Below are positions 35,581-48,119 of a stretch of 64,000 nucleotides of DNA, in pieces. The number at the start of each line of letters is the position of its first letter. Within the stretch, counting starts at the first letter, position 1. This DNA is from Agarophyton chilense (taxonomy: Eukaryota; Rhodophyta; Florideophyceae; Gracilariales; Gracilariaceae), in NCBI GenBank assembly GCA_030374765.1, contig JARGXX010000099.1, positions 682,001 through 746,000 on the forward strand. Direction: 5' to 3'. Below the pieces are notes generated by a model, which was given only the letters and a program-made list of their open reading frames with translations, was not told the DNA's origin and searched no databases. Made by a program: the position numbers and the translations under genes.

Positions 35581-35842
35581 CAAGATGAAGTCGTATGAAT
35601 TCCCCATGGATATGCTCTACACCAGCTCCGTGCTTTTATCAAACTTCCGCAACTGCTTCTACCCCAACCAAGTGTCAAGGTATTTCAAAGTGCACCTGCC
35701 CTCTCTAGAAGGGTATATCTTAAGCGAAGCGGGGAGCCACGCAAGGGGGTCTCCACGAGGAGAAATCAGCGGGTTGCTAAAGTCCAAGTGGCCAAACCGT
35801 TACTACACATTGGCCCTCTTTTTCATAAAACAGCCATCACTG

Positions 35843-36720
35843 GGTTTTTGAAAACAACTCCAGCGACGCCTTGTGCTTTTCCAATTCCATACTGCCGTGC
35901 TCCAAACCATCTTGTCTACGTTCTTCACGTTCTTCACGGTGCTATTTTCTGCGATCTTCTCAATTGCGCTCGCACTCAAGAAGGTTCAAAATCGCTTTCT
36001 TTTGTTCGAAATGTAAACGTTCCCTCTCCAAATCCACACGATCCAAGACAGAATCCTTCAATTGTGTTCAAAACCTCTCCATGTTAGACACCAACATAGC
36101 CTGCCAGCTCGGCGTTTTGCGCTTCTTCTGCGTGGTATTAGCTTTAACATCATCGTATGTTTGTGGATCACCCACAGACGTTGTTTAACCATCGCTTTCC
36201 CCACTAGACTTGCTCGATTTACGTTTTGTCACTGCCTCCACCAAAGCCTCCCCCATACGTTCTTTGTCTTGTTCTTTTTTCCGTTTCACGGTCTTCATTG
36301 TCTCCTTAGTAGAGTCGAAGTCGTCCTTTGCCTCCTTCATCGTCATGAGTAGGGCTGCTAGCTCGCCCATTTCACCGCTACCAGCCCCAGGTAACCTCTG
36401 ATTACTGGCGTCTATTTCGCTATACTGGTCTTGCAACCTTTTGTGGCGATCTTGTGCAGCTTTCTGTGTGATAGGGTCGTTTTGAAACGCTAGGTTGGTA
36501 TTCGCTCTTCAGGCGGCTGTAGCAAACTGGCTTTTTGCTTCTCCATACGGCGGAGTATGCTAAGCAGCAGCGACCTTGGGAGCGATGATTAGATCTTGGC
36601 TGGCCATGAAGCGGGAGTGGTGGCAGGCTCTGGGGTTTGTTACTTAGAGAACATCCTGTACCTCGTCCATGTTTGCATATGAACCCGTTTCGGATTGAGA
36701 TCGTCTCTATGCCTTCCGCT
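35843..36720 (-). pseudogene. Harbinger H3 ORF1 relic (coiled-coil DNA-binding partner)
   Basis: One minus-strand frame runs from about 36,720 to 35,843 with several stops. It reads QDRHKRLQDQYSEIDASNQR, GSGEMGELAALLMTMKEAK, then a Lys/Glu-rich stretch, then MERF...LKDSVLDRVDLERERLHFEQKK and a charged tail. This pattern (a conserved KxxQDRxxxLQ element, an acidic ExxELxxLL helix and a charged coiled coil) is what I expect of the SANT/Myb-type ORF1 protein of Harbinger elements. It sits tail to tail with the H3 nuclease, 260 bp away, and just downstream of the Helitron fragment. The N-terminal DNA-binding domain is not clear. Confidence 0.65.
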
Positions 36721-36786
36721 TTGCGCTATAATCTGAATAGCTGTAGCGGGTACTTGCACTCATACTGGCTCACGCCACTGAACTAA

Positions 36787-39700
36787 TTAAGCACTCTTGA
36801 GCCCAGTTCGTGAACTTTGCAAAGCAGAATTCTTCGTGTTGGCTTGCAGTGTAATTTTGGATGCTGAATTCTCGCTCCTCGAAACTTTGATTCTGTATGT
36901 ATGGCGCACTCTGGACACTTCTCTCATGATCGTATCAAACACTCGTTGTTGGCCATCCTTCAAAATTCCGTAACTATTTCGCAGTTGGTCGCCAGTGCGA
37001 GAAGAAGAACTGTAACGAGTCCTAGCTTCGTCTGAAGCAAGATGAATATCACTCTCGCGGGTGCCGAGCTGTCTTGCAATTTGAACAATGTACGGATGCT
37101 TTCTGATCAATCTACCTCTGCGACCATTAGATATTTGTATGATTCTCTTCATCATCTTCTTTATCTGCTCAGCAGTAGAACTACCACGTAAGTCGGCCAT
37201 CAAAACCCTTCCATGTCTTTCAATGAGTGCTTCTGGATTCACTCCTTGCTGATAGGACGTGACAACCATACGCCTGAGTTTCGATGGTGTCGAGTAGTAT
37301 CTGATGGCCTCATTCAATACAGTTTCGTACTCATTACGGTGTATGTAAAGCCCTGGTGCATTTGCAGCTGCTCTGTAGCTCTGGAAGTGGCCATCTCCAT
37401 ACCACTTTGGCCCATCAAAACAGTCGGATGGACGATTCATGAGAATAATTCGTAAGGCGAATAGCTCTAGATTGGCGGGTGAAACACTTCGAACTCGAGT
37501 AATTCTGGTGTTTTATTCCCCGCGCTCGACAATGAACTTTCGAGAATCTCCATGGTCTCTGTCCGCATCTTCTTCTCGAATAGATTTCGACGGTTTGGTG
37601 TAGATTAGAACCGTCTTGTAGTACGCCATATATTCCAGATCATCGTAACACGATGGACACTTGAAGTAGCGTTCAAGCATTGACGACTATAGTGAACGTG
37701 GAAGCCGGTTGTTTCGGATTAGAAACTGCCTCTCTCCTTGAAAGTGAATTTCCAATGTCTGCAGTGGTGGAGAAATTCAAACGTGTCGGAACTCGAAGAG
37801 ACTCCAAGCTGCCTCAACCGCGCCGGCGACTCTACTCCTCATGTAGGCTCTTATCTCGTTCTGTAAATCACGAGTACCCCTTGACTATCCCCTCGAATCG
37901 CTTCCTGTATCATGACGGCTAGCGACTGTAATGGTATGATCCTTTGCGCCTTTAAAGGCATATTTCATGAGATATGCAACGGCACCACCACACTGTGTTC
38001 ATTCTACATTGATGTGCGCCTTGTACTTTCTCGTAAGGTCTGGACCATACGGCACGACCTTGAGATCTTCATTTTGTCTTCCCCGATATGTCACTCTGTT
38101 CTTGTGGTCGTCAATAAAGGTCTCGAGAACAACAGAAAGTTGGCCTTATTTGAAACGACATCTTCCATCTCGAGATCTTCCACGACAGTAAGGGGAATGT
38201 CGGTGCATGATGAATCTTTTCTCGAGGCCACGAAGTCTGCATCTTCGGTAGATTCACCTCTCGGAATTTCTGCTTTGATTAGCATGTCAATTATGTCTGG
38301 ATCGTGAATAACCCCACCTTCTAACCAGAGCAGAACATGGTGATGCGGGGTGTTCCTTTCTTGGAATTCAAGTTTTGCGGCATTTCCGACAAATTTCAGC
38401 CCGAAAAGATGCCGGGAGATCTTGTGAAGATCCTTCTTGATTGAATTTCGTACTGGTTGTACACTCTTGCGATAAGATTGGGCCTATCAAGTGATCTAGG
38501 ACGATCACCTTGTGGCGAAAAGGCCCCGGTATGGTCATTGTCCAGCCCGAGCCTCTTCATCTCTTCTCGCCAAACATTCATTGTGATGGTGATGAAGAAG
38601 GTGGAGGGCCCCAGTTTCGCAACCATTGCTTGTACATCTACCCGTTTTTGTTTCTAGTATGCCGGCGAGTTCTTGTGATTTCCAGGGAAGTAAAGCTTTC
38701 CTGGAGGACTGAGCCCATCATTTCCAGTGTGTGTGCCCTCACGAAGTTCTTGTTTCTTTACCATTCTCATCTGTTCTGTTTCCAAGTATCTTAAGCGGAG
38801 ATCTTCTATGTTCGTATGAGTTCGGAGCAACCACTGTTGGAGAAGTGTCCCAGAGTTGAGAAGGAAATTACCGCTCTAAAAACGTCGCTTTGAGCGCTCT
38901 GCTCACGTAAGTCTTTTCTCATCGGCTACATCACGTCTCCTGCCAGAGTCTTGACTTTCTATTTATGATGAAGTGTCATAAGGGCAGTGTAGCTCCCCAT
39001 ATGGAAATAGCAATGGGAAGGCTTCCATCTCTGCCACTTTGGAGTCTGGCTTGAGACGCTTATACTTTACCACACGCCGTTGAAGAGCACCGGTAGTCTG
39101 ATGAGATTCTCTGTGCCCCAAAAGCTGAGCAACTGGTGCTTGTGTTCGAAACAATCCAGTTGGTTCAACAATGAAGGCTCTCGTCGATAGCGGTCGACCT
39201 CTGCTATCCTCTGGTAAGTGTCCTGATCCTGCATTGACGTCAATTCGTGCTTCATAGGACCCCTGGAAGTTTCTGACCACAATTCTCTCTTGAGCTGCGT
39301 CACTTGATATATCCAAAGGTAATGGATTATTTTTTGTATCGGAGGCGGGTTTAGAGCTTGACTGAAACATGTTCCTGTACCTTTCTCGAACAATGTGCGG
39401 CCTTGGTTGCAATAGGGCGTACATCTTGGGGATGAGATATCGTATGTTTGGGTTGGAAAGAATTATCCTTGTCAAAGAAGAAGAATAATCATCTAGGTCG
39501 ATACTCGGCGGTCCTTTTGACCACAAAGAGAAGTATCGGACCTCTCGGATTGGAACAGATAAGGAAACATTGCCTTGGAGACGAAGAAAAGAAAGCCCTC
39601 CTCCCCGAGCATATTTCATGCCCATAAAAATAACCAGAGTTTAAAAAATCGTATTCAGGTGAGTAGAAAGCCCTTGGGAAGAACTCAAGCTGTACAAAAA

Positions 39701-39983
39701 TTCAAGTTGAGATATCAAATGTGTCCTTTTGAAAGTAATTCCAAGACTAGAGCGAGACCCTTTCGAACCACAGCATGTTCTATCCAGTTCTGCGCCAAGA
39801 ATCACAGCTCCGCAGAATTTTCACATTCTAATGCGAAGAACCCAACCAAACTCACGCAATGGACATCGATTCGACCTATGTCCTGTATTGCCACAAAGGC
39901 CACAGTTCAATGGCAGTGAGCTGATGGAAATAAGTCCATTTGAATCAGAAGAACTTTGATGAGTACCTCGTCAAACGCCTTCC
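36787..39983 (-). pseudogene. Helitron Rep relic, helicase domain lost
   Basis: The minus-strand frame opens at 39,983 with a Ser-rich leader and a CCHC knuckle (CGLCGNTGHRSNRC, 39,862-39,904), then CGAVILGAE, the zinc-finger block seen at the start of Helitron proteins. EAFPLLFPYGE (about 39,010), PSTFFITITMN (38,610), DRPNLIARVY (38,490) and the HUH motif PHHHVLLWL (HHH at 38,337-38,345) follow. AHINVE and the tyrosine motif YLMKYAFKG (37,954-37,979) complete the Rep core. The downstream domain (LRIILMNRPSDCFDG, FQSYRAAANAPGLY) is open from 37,440 to 36,787 and ends just after QQRVFDTIM, where the PIF1 helicase should begin. Stops and at least two frameshifts disable it. No CTRR hairpin end was identified. 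Confidence 0.88.
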
Positions 39984-39989
39984 GATTGC

Positions 39990-42900
39990 ACACCCCAAGC
40001 GTAATAAACACCGGGGTGAATACCTCTTCTTGGTTTAGCTGCACTCCGCATTTTTGTGCGGTCTCCTTCGGCAGGCATTACATGGGATATTCCATCGCCG
40101 AAGAACATATGTTCTTCAGGATTATGAGGCTAAAAAGAATGAGGAGCGGCTTCTCGAGTAGTTACTGTATTTACTTTTGAGTTGAAGAAAGCAGGACCAT
40201 CCTCTAAAGTTACTTGCCTGGCTGAGCGACGCCGGTTGGAGGTACGAACTGAAGAAGTGACAGACCTTCGTTTGCCATTGGTCGCAGTTGTTCTATTTTA
40301 CTTAATTGCAGATGAGGTCTCGAGACTGTCAAAATAATTTGCAGAGGGCTCTCTTCAAATTCTTTTGACATTATGATCTCATCACAGCCACGGTAAATAA
40401 GAAGTACCCACTTTTGTGGCTTCTTACTTTGTACTATTCCTTTGAATAGTAATAACGATTGCCTTTTTGACATTTTTTTATTAGTCAGTTAAAAGCTGCA
40501 TTACTTGATTCTTTTGTTTTATTCACAATTTTTGTTCTTGTTTGCATTGATTGGTTGCATTTTAGTTTTTTTTTCTGTGCTTGGATGTTTTCAAGTTTAT
40601 TATTACCTGAGGCAACTTTCGGCGCTTATAATGGCTTAACTAGCGCATTATTTAGATTTTTTGGGTTCTGAAATCGATTGCCTTTGAAGTGGTTCCTGGC
40701 AACACAATCTTTCTTTTTAAAAAAAAACTATAAACAATTCTGTAAACATCGTTTCTTTTCATCTTCTTTTAGATGACGCCTTCGTAAGCATACGATGACC
40801 GTGAGATAGAGCTTACTTACACCACAAATAACAGATAGGGCAATGAATCTTCAATTTGCCCAGGTAACCCAAAAGTGAAGCATGTCGGGCGGCACCAAAG
40901 CGTAATTGTGTGACAGCTGTATAAAGGAGATTGGTGGAACAATCGGGATCCAACCAGATGACAGTTTGAGGCCTAAATTGGTGACAAACGCGACAGAAGT
41001 CACGAGAGTAGTGCGTGACCGGCTCACGGGAGATTTTGTAACGCCCAATTGGATCACCAATAGCCCTTGATCGAATGATGGCCGTCCGTATTCTCTCGAC
41101 GCGGGTACCGGCAGGATTACCAGTATCGCAGAGATGAAATGTTGATATTGGAGCGTACGCCTCAAGGTCGTCTACCTGTAGAGTGAAGAGTCCCGGTGAT
41201 GTCTATGGGTAGCCGATGGGCTTCAGTAACCTCACCCCGCTCGGTTTTCGGATTCTACCTCCACGCAAGAAGGAAGCCTTTTCCAGAGCTGTGGTACCTG
41301 GCCACGTGGCTTCTCGACAGTGAGCTTACGTGTCGGGCTGACAGTACGGACCAGTTTATCAAGATTTGGCCAACATGTGACAAGCGTAGCCGTTTGACTT
41401 GTAAATGACTTTGGGCTATTTGGGACAGATTTGGCTTGAATGTGCCCTCCACTTTGCAGCTTCTGATTGGTTGAAAGGTGTACACGTGTGGAATCCCTAT
41501 TGTCCTATTGTAAATCTAAAATTGGATCAAAATTAATTTCATTAGCTGGATATTGGCTCGTCATGCTTTCCACATGTTCATCTGTAATATTTAGCACTGT
41601 AAAGTAAATTTAGCAATTTAATTGCATTGCTACCAGTTTATAGCGATGTATGTAACTAATTTCATAATGAACTTACTACTTGCGATTGAACAGGAACAAA
41701 TAAACAAAAAAAGTTTAATTTATTTAACTTCACTGGCTAGAGGAGGCACACTCAGGCACTCTTATTCTAGTCCAGCTGTTGGCGCTCGCTCCAGAGATAA
41801 GAGCGGCCACGATAGAGCAGCAGAAAATCTTTTATAGAGGGTTCAAAAAGATTCCACTCCTCTGTGTAACCAAATATGCTAATGTTTTGCATTGTCATGT
41901 GCATAACAATGCACATGCCAGTGCATTACAACAATTAATTGGTTACATAGTAGGGTACTGAGAAGCAAATTACAACATTAGATGATCCCTACTCTACGTA
42001 GCTGCTCGTACTTAAAAAGAGATCAACGAGTCAGATAACCATGCCCTTCTGATCGGCTTCATTTGAGATATATTGTAAAGATTTAAACACTTTTCAAAGA
42101 CCAACCTGTTTTTCCGGTTTGTTTTGCAGCCAATCAGATGCGTAATCATGTGGAATTGAAGCTCATATAGGTTTAATCTCTTTACAAGAAAAAAATGTAC
42201 AGTTACCTAAAATACCTATGTTCTGGAGAGCCGCCAACGACACCACCCTTCTTGGCAGAATTGAGCTCACTTTATGCATCCAAACCCACGTCCGAAGCCA
42301 GCTGATAACCTTCAATAACCACATGTGCGGCGTACTGGAGCAGGCTCACGCCAACACAATGCCGACCCGCTGTATCTTCGTCACCTTTCTTGCGTTGTTT
42401 TGTCGTCTTGCTTTCACGCTTATGCCATACAGCCTTCTTAACAATTATAGATACGATCAACCCGCCTCTTGGATACTTCTCAAGGTCGTCGTTTCTTGTC
42501 TTTTTCCTTTTCTAGTCGCGAATTATCTCGCTTTCTCTTATGTTTTCTGCAAAAGTGTCCGCTTTTTACCTGCACTCTTTATGCTTCAAAGCTTTCCTGG
42601 ATTTCTCCTCACAGCTTTTCTTTAGTACAAGAGAAGCCCTTTTCTCAAATTTTTCTACTCCGCATTTTCTCTCCATATGTAACCCACTCTGCCAGTCTTC
42701 CAGCACCATAGAGGACATAGTTTGTAGAGTTGATTAAGGTCATAATGAAGCGCCTGTGGTCATTCGTATGCTCCATAAAAACTCCATTAGCAGTCTCTGC
42801 GCTCTTCAAAGCAATTCGCATGTTCCGAAGTTTCGAAGAGACATCACAGTTGGTTTAGCCTAACCCAAGAATACACCCTAGTGTCTTTAGCACCGGGGAA

Positions 42901-43730
42901 ACCGTTCCAAATCCGTTATTTTTTGAAAGGTAGTTCTTGCTGTCGGACTAAAACTGATTGAATAGCAGAAACCGTAGCGCGCGGAAGCTGTGAACACTGG
43001 ATGGGTTGAAGGGAAGTGTAGGGGTAGAATGAATAGAGTAAGATGGAGGTAAATGGTTGAGAAGCGCATCTTCCTAGGCTTCCGCACCGCCTTCTTTATT
43101 GAAGCAGTTCAGAATCACACAAAGAAAGATACAAATCGCTTGATCAGGGCTTCGTCATTCGACGCGAACTGTCAGTATAAATACTGTAGCTCCTACGCGC
43201 TCTCGGCGTCTCTTTGAGCCTACGCCTCCCCAATTTGCCTCTGTCGTATCGAAAAAATAAATAACGACAGAGGGTGTCAGCAATTGAATAATTACAACAT
43301 ACATGATCCCTGGCATTTGCAACCAGCCTGCCAAATCCCCAAAGCATCATCAAAAGAGGTAGTGTAGACCGGTTGACTGCAATGCCCTTTTACCTGCCGT
43401 CTCCTCGGAGAGGATGTTGATCAACATTTCTGTTTCATACACAGCTCCAAAACGATTTTTTAGAAAGCAACCACGAATTTTCCTCCCAAAAATACGTGTT
43501 TCATATTCTAAGATAGAAATTAGCCTACGTATTAGTTAAACAAGTTTATATTCTATACCGTTTTGTTTCTTAAGTAGCATTCTTTCACATGGAAGCAGTT
43601 TTGAAAAGCGCATTCTTTTAAATAGGTTATACCAGGTCTTCACTGTTTGGAGGCTAAAACAGGAAAAACATCTCGTCAACATAATTAAAAATCAGCACCT
43701 AAATTTACAGTTTGGCCTCACATGAGGCCA
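39990..43730. other. 3.7 kb without a recognised gene
   Basis: AT-rich. A minus-strand ORF at 40,210-40,473 (87 codons) directly upstream of the Helitron frame might be a displaced part of the Helitron N-terminus, but I see no motif. A Lys/Glu/Arg-rich minus-strand patch at about 42,400-42,600 resembles the charged C-terminal tail of the DDE_1 transposase T2, and could be the far end of T1. Confidence 0.45.
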
Positions 43731-43739
43731 GCGGTCGTA

Positions 43740-44790
43740 TTGACAATCTCTTCTGTACACTTGGAATTCTCGAAGAAATAGAGGTATGATTAAGGCGTCT
43801 GGATTCCGTCTTAATCAGGTCGAAAGATGCGTCTTTTGCCTGGCGATACTTTTTCGAAATCTCTCTTTTAAACGGAAGCATACCAGTGACACGAAATGAT
43901 TTTTGAACAATGTTTAGCGTATGATACTCTATAGAGTACGCAGTGCACCCAAAATTGAAATTAACCTTCGTCGGTTCCACTCTTACTTGCCTACAGAACT
44001 CATCCATAATGATTGTCATCATCTCTTCAAACTACTTTTTGATTCTTTGATTGCAACGCCGTAAAATGTGGAAGTTGTTTGCGATATTGATCACCGCTTC
44101 CGTAGAGCGCTTCGTGCAGTTCTCTGTCGAAGCAGGATTTGTACGTGAGGAATGAATGTCGAGGAAGACCAGTACCGATGTCGGTGTTTGTACAAAATTT
44201 CTTTCTGTGTTTTACAAGTTTTGCAGCAATCATGCCAAAATTGGTCCTTACATGAAACTGATATGTGAGAATTTTATGATTTCCTGTTGAGGAACCGAAT
44301 TTGCCTGCATGAATCTTTGTCTTATTCGTCCCGGTGGAACTCAAAGGGTACTTTCTATTGGTTTCCACCGATTGGCGCAATTTCATTTTTTTGCAGAAAT
44401 GAAAAATGGACGAGCCACACCCCCCGCAGCGGATATGCAAATTACTGCTGTGATGTGCTTATTGATCTCATAAATAGATTTCACAGCCTATTTTTAGCCA
44501 CTCTCGTATACGGAAGAAGATCATGCACGATCTCGTTTTCCTAAGGTGATTTCAACCGCCGTCTCGTCTACATATATTTCACATCCTGTTCTTACTCCAT
44601 AAAATTACAGAATGCATCTTGCCAGTCGAATCCTGTGCCGGTAAGAATGATTCCATATTTTCGACGGAGTATGCAGCAAGCTTAATGTGTTTCCGGCTTT
44701 CGATTCGCTTACACGTTTTGTTTCTATGATGGTCTCTATAATTGCGCACTCAATCGCTTTTTAGGATGCCTTTGGTTTATCCATTGCGAC
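43740..44790 (-). pseudogene. DDE_1 (pogo/Tigger-like) transposase T1, C-terminal two-thirds
   Basis: The minus strand shows YVDETAVEI with the first catalytic Asp at 44,566-44,568, AVICISAAGGVARPFF, and LVFLDIHSSRTN with the second Asp at 44,158-44,160. The two are 136 codons apart and in frame, despite internal stops. A slip follows near 44,030, then IVQKSFRVTGMLPFKREI, the usual C-terminal segment. DDE_1 transposases cut and paste TA-flanked elements. The N-terminal part appears to be at 47,561-48,019 on the same strand, with T2 lying between. Confidence 0.78.
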
Positions 44791-44864
44791 CATCAGATGC
44801 CATTAGAGAGCGCAGATGGCGAAATGCTTGGTTTTTTCCGCAAATCCACATACCCTTCCCGACC

Positions 44865-44914
44865 AGAATAAGTTTGAACACACGATAAGTTTGAACACAT
44901 GATATGTTTGAACA
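44865..44914. repeat. 17-bp tandem repeat, three copies
   Basis: Units agaataagtttgaacac, acgataagtttgaacac and atgatatgtttgaacaa follow each other without a gap. They lie between T1 and T2, where an element end is expected. Confidence 0.8.
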
Positions 44915-45509
44915 AAAATCAAATTACTCCAAATATAACGAAAGCAGATCTCTAACACGATAAAAGAATCTATCTTTCGATCCCAATGCCTTTTTTATAA
45001 TATATCTCGCGGTAGAACAATACAATTCCTAGACTACACACCCGGGTTCCTCTCCAACACCAAAAATGTTACAGAATCACACCTACCACTTAAACATTAC
45101 TAACGCCTAAATCCAGACAGGTATGGTGCCAAAAAGCTCTCCGACACACCAAGAACTTTTTAATAAATAAATGCCTGCCTCCGACCATGCTTTGACACCT
45201 CAATAACCTTCAGAGTTCCGACCGCATTTCCTTTATTCTATTCAGACTTCATGATGACTTACTCAATGCAGAGGCAGTCGACAAATATAAAAAACGACGA
45301 CAAGAACAGCAAAAGCGTCAGCCCAAACAAACAGAAACAATACATCTTGTGAAGCAGCAAAAGACTGTTCGACATGTTTTTACCTATGCAGGCCTTTCCC
45401 TTGCAACTATTCATTGCATACAAAAACCACTTCGAGTTCTCCCCAACCATGATGTGGAGCAACCTGTTCTCCGGCTCAATATTCGTACAGGACGTCCAAT
45501 TTTGCTTTC

Positions 45510-47570
45510 AGAGCATTAAGAGCATTTGATCGTCAACCGGTTTGTATTTATGGCTTTTAGGGGTTCTCCAGCAAGTGTGGGAATGCTGAAAACAGTTTCG
45601 GCGAAGATTGCGAAAGACAGCAGGAAAGGGTTCCCAAATAAAACACAATCAGACGACTGGGGCGTAGTTTTAGAGCCAGAAACCATGAATTGATGCTCAT
45701 GAAGTCTAAAATTAAAGACATTGCCTAACTCGCGGCAGAACATCCCGATCACCAATGAAGTTTTGTTCACGCTTCGAATGAATGTGTAAAGAACAATCTT
45801 GGGATCATTTCCAATCCCGATCGCGTGTGTAATATGAACGAAACCGCTGTCGCCGGGTAATTTAGAAAGAGAATTAAGATATTCGTTTCGTGACACATGC
45901 ATGCTGGCGATTTCAACATGTCGCTGACTGAGCCAGGAAAACACTTGACTGCATGCGTAATAGGTTCTGCTGCAGGACAGGTGTTACCAACGTTTTTCAT
46001 ATACGCTGGAAAGAGGAATATGCTCCGATGGTACTACGTATTGCCTCCGGAAATATTCAAAGATAATAACGAACTTCCACATTGGTTGAAGTTAGACGAT
46101 TGGTTTCCAGGGAACAATTCCGTCTTGGGAACGAAAAATGGATCGATGAATATGAAAATAATTGGTTATGCTATGAGCCATATAGATGTTCACCCTAAAC
46201 GTAAGCCGAAACTAAACCACAAATTGTTGCTACATCTTGATGGTCATCGGTCTCGTGAATAGCTTGATTAGCTTGAAAAAAGAGCAGCTGCTTTAAATCG
46301 AATTGGTGCATAGTCCAGGGCAACCATCTCGTTTTCTTCAAGCCTGTGATAGTTCTATCAAAAAAGAAATCAACAATAGTATCCGATTGACACATGCCCA
46401 ACTGAATTCCTTCTCCATTTGTTATTTTGCCGATATGGGAATGAGATTGAAACTAGCAATTGCAATGTATAGTTTCGGACGCTGCCTGCTGTTAGAAAAT
46501 CATTCGTTAATGTAGGACTGTGGCCAATGGAATTCCGTTTCTTGGACTTTTCAATTGAGACACACACCGGAAAATGACTATCTGCCAGTGCTAGAACGGG
46601 TCGCATGTATTTTCGTCGCACTATAGAACATTGGCAAGCTGCTTGTGACCTACTCAGCCCGGACATCCTTCCTTTATGAGCTTGAAAATCGCTGTGGGAC
46701 TACGGTAATGACGCTGACGGACACGAAAAGATAAAGAAGGAGTATTCGCCAACTTTAAAGCGTGTTATCGAATATAGTGTAGAAGAACGGGCATGTATCA
46801 GTGTGTCAAAAGCAGCTCCAGCGGCCTGTTCAACCCAAAAAAATATGATTTCAGCAAGAAAGCAAATGTTGAAGAACGTGGGTGAACTGACTGAGGCAAA
46901 AAAGCGTCTTGTGCAAGAGAAAGCTGAAAAGGAGAATGCGGCAAAACGTGAATAAGAAAAAAGAAAGCAAGAGAAGAAAGCACAGAGATTGGAAAAACAA
47001 AAAGTAAAACTGGACAAGCAACAACGAAAACATGCAATATTAAAGAAGAACATTCAGGTATCGAAGCAGAAAAAGACTGGAAAAGACAAGTCGCGGCAGG
47101 CGTTCGCGGTTTTTTTGCTGATAGTGATAATTGTGTGGCCCAAGTTGCTCTTTTTTGCGACTGTACAGACCAAAAAACAAAAGAATCCGAAACGGAAACC
47201 ATTTTCCGAAAAAAAGTTCCTCAATTGAAGGCAATTGTAGAGTTTAAAGAAGCGCTTCATAAGATGAAGGAAAATAAAGTCAAAGAAGTTGTGCACGCCC
47301 TCTTAGAGATGCACAATCTTGATAGGGATCTAGTTAGTACTCATGAATTAGTCTTCGATGACTCTGTGGGCCACCAGACAGCTTTGAAGGACGAACGGTT
47401 CGTCCCTTTTCGTCTCGTGTAGAGGTTGCACGCTGTTCAACAAAACCCAAGATACGTCTTGAAAACAGCTTCTGAGCCTGAGGACATGAAGTACGTGTGG
47501 GTGTAAGACCATTTTGAGGTTGAACAAGTGGCTTCGTGGCACTTCATGCGACGGCGATTTTTACCGCTTG
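45510..47570 (+). pseudogene. DDE_1 (pogo/Tigger-like) transposase T2 with charged C-terminal tail
   Basis: The plus strand reads GSPASVGMLKTVSAKIAK and GFPNKTQSDDWGVVL in the N-terminal region, then NMNETAV (45,831-45,851), where the first catalytic Asp is Asn, a one-base G-to-A change. In the same frame, ACVIGSAAGQVLPTFFIYAG and LLLHLDGH follow, with the second Asp at 46,239-46,241, 134 codons on. A slip leads to SRFLQACDSSIKKEINNSIR. From 46,800 to 47,230 the frame is a long Lys/Glu/Gln coiled coil, ending with FKEALHKMKENKVKEVVHALLEMH to 47,422 and further coding-like text to about 47,570. Several stops are present. Confidence 0.8.
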
Positions 47571-48019
47571 AGTAAATTTGTTTTCAAATTATTACAACTA
47601 ATGTCAATCAATTTTACGTACATTCGAAACATGTTCAAAATTTCCTTGGTCAGGAATGGTAGATCTGCCAGTATCAGTCTTTCAGTAATATGCCTTTGTT
47701 CATTAGTAGAGAAAACAGGAGGACATTTTGGTTGGATGTTTCTGCCCAAGACATAGTTTAGTTTTTCTTGTTGGTTTTGTTGTTTGCCTTTGTGTATACC
47801 ACAAACAGTGCTAAGGGGCATTACCGTTGCGGGAGATGCGTCGCGATTGATCTGGTCTCGCCTAAGGAGCTGAGCAGCTTGTGTGCGCTGTACAGCTTGC
47901 TCTTGAAGCTTTTCTACTAGTTTGTTTTTGGCAGCAGCTTGCCGCCTTATAGAAGGAGACATAATGAGATGTGTCAGGGATACGAGCACATGTGGGTGTG
48001 ATCGATTGGAAGTGCTCAA
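47561..48019 (-). pseudogene. N-terminal part of a DDE_1 transposase, probably T1
   Basis: An open minus-strand frame of 152 codons contains CGIHKGKQQNQQEK, GRNIQPKCPPVFSTNEQRHI and LADLPFLTKEILNMF. This is the typical order of a helix-turn-helix, a Gly/Pro linker, then the 'xxNEExxIxxxIxxxxxxGFPxTKExI' element at the start of CENP-B-like domains. The catalytic domain does not follow; T2 begins on the other strand instead. The matching catalytic part in the right orientation is T1 at 43,740-44,790. Confidence 0.6.
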
Positions 48020-48119
48020 TTACAATTGTTTTGAGACGCGTAAGGTGATGATTAGGTTTTTGTGTTCGAGAGCTCTAGCGGAAAAAGGTCTTTTGATTGC
48101 GTTACGGTTTAGCTAGAAA

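Noticed and set aside
35871-36401. Three overlapping Ser/Phe/Leu-rich plus-strand ORFs
   Set aside because: They are shadows of the charged H3 ORF1 frame on the minus strand.
42218-42711. Hydrophobic plus-strand ORFs resembling a membrane protein
   Set aside because: They are opposite a Lys/Arg/Glu-rich patch, the same mirror effect as at 46,700-47,296.
46700-47296. Several Phe/Leu/Ser-rich minus-strand ORFs that look membrane-like
   Set aside because: They are the complement of the Lys/Glu-rich coiled-coil tail of T2; AAG/GAA codons read backwards give Leu/Phe/Ser.
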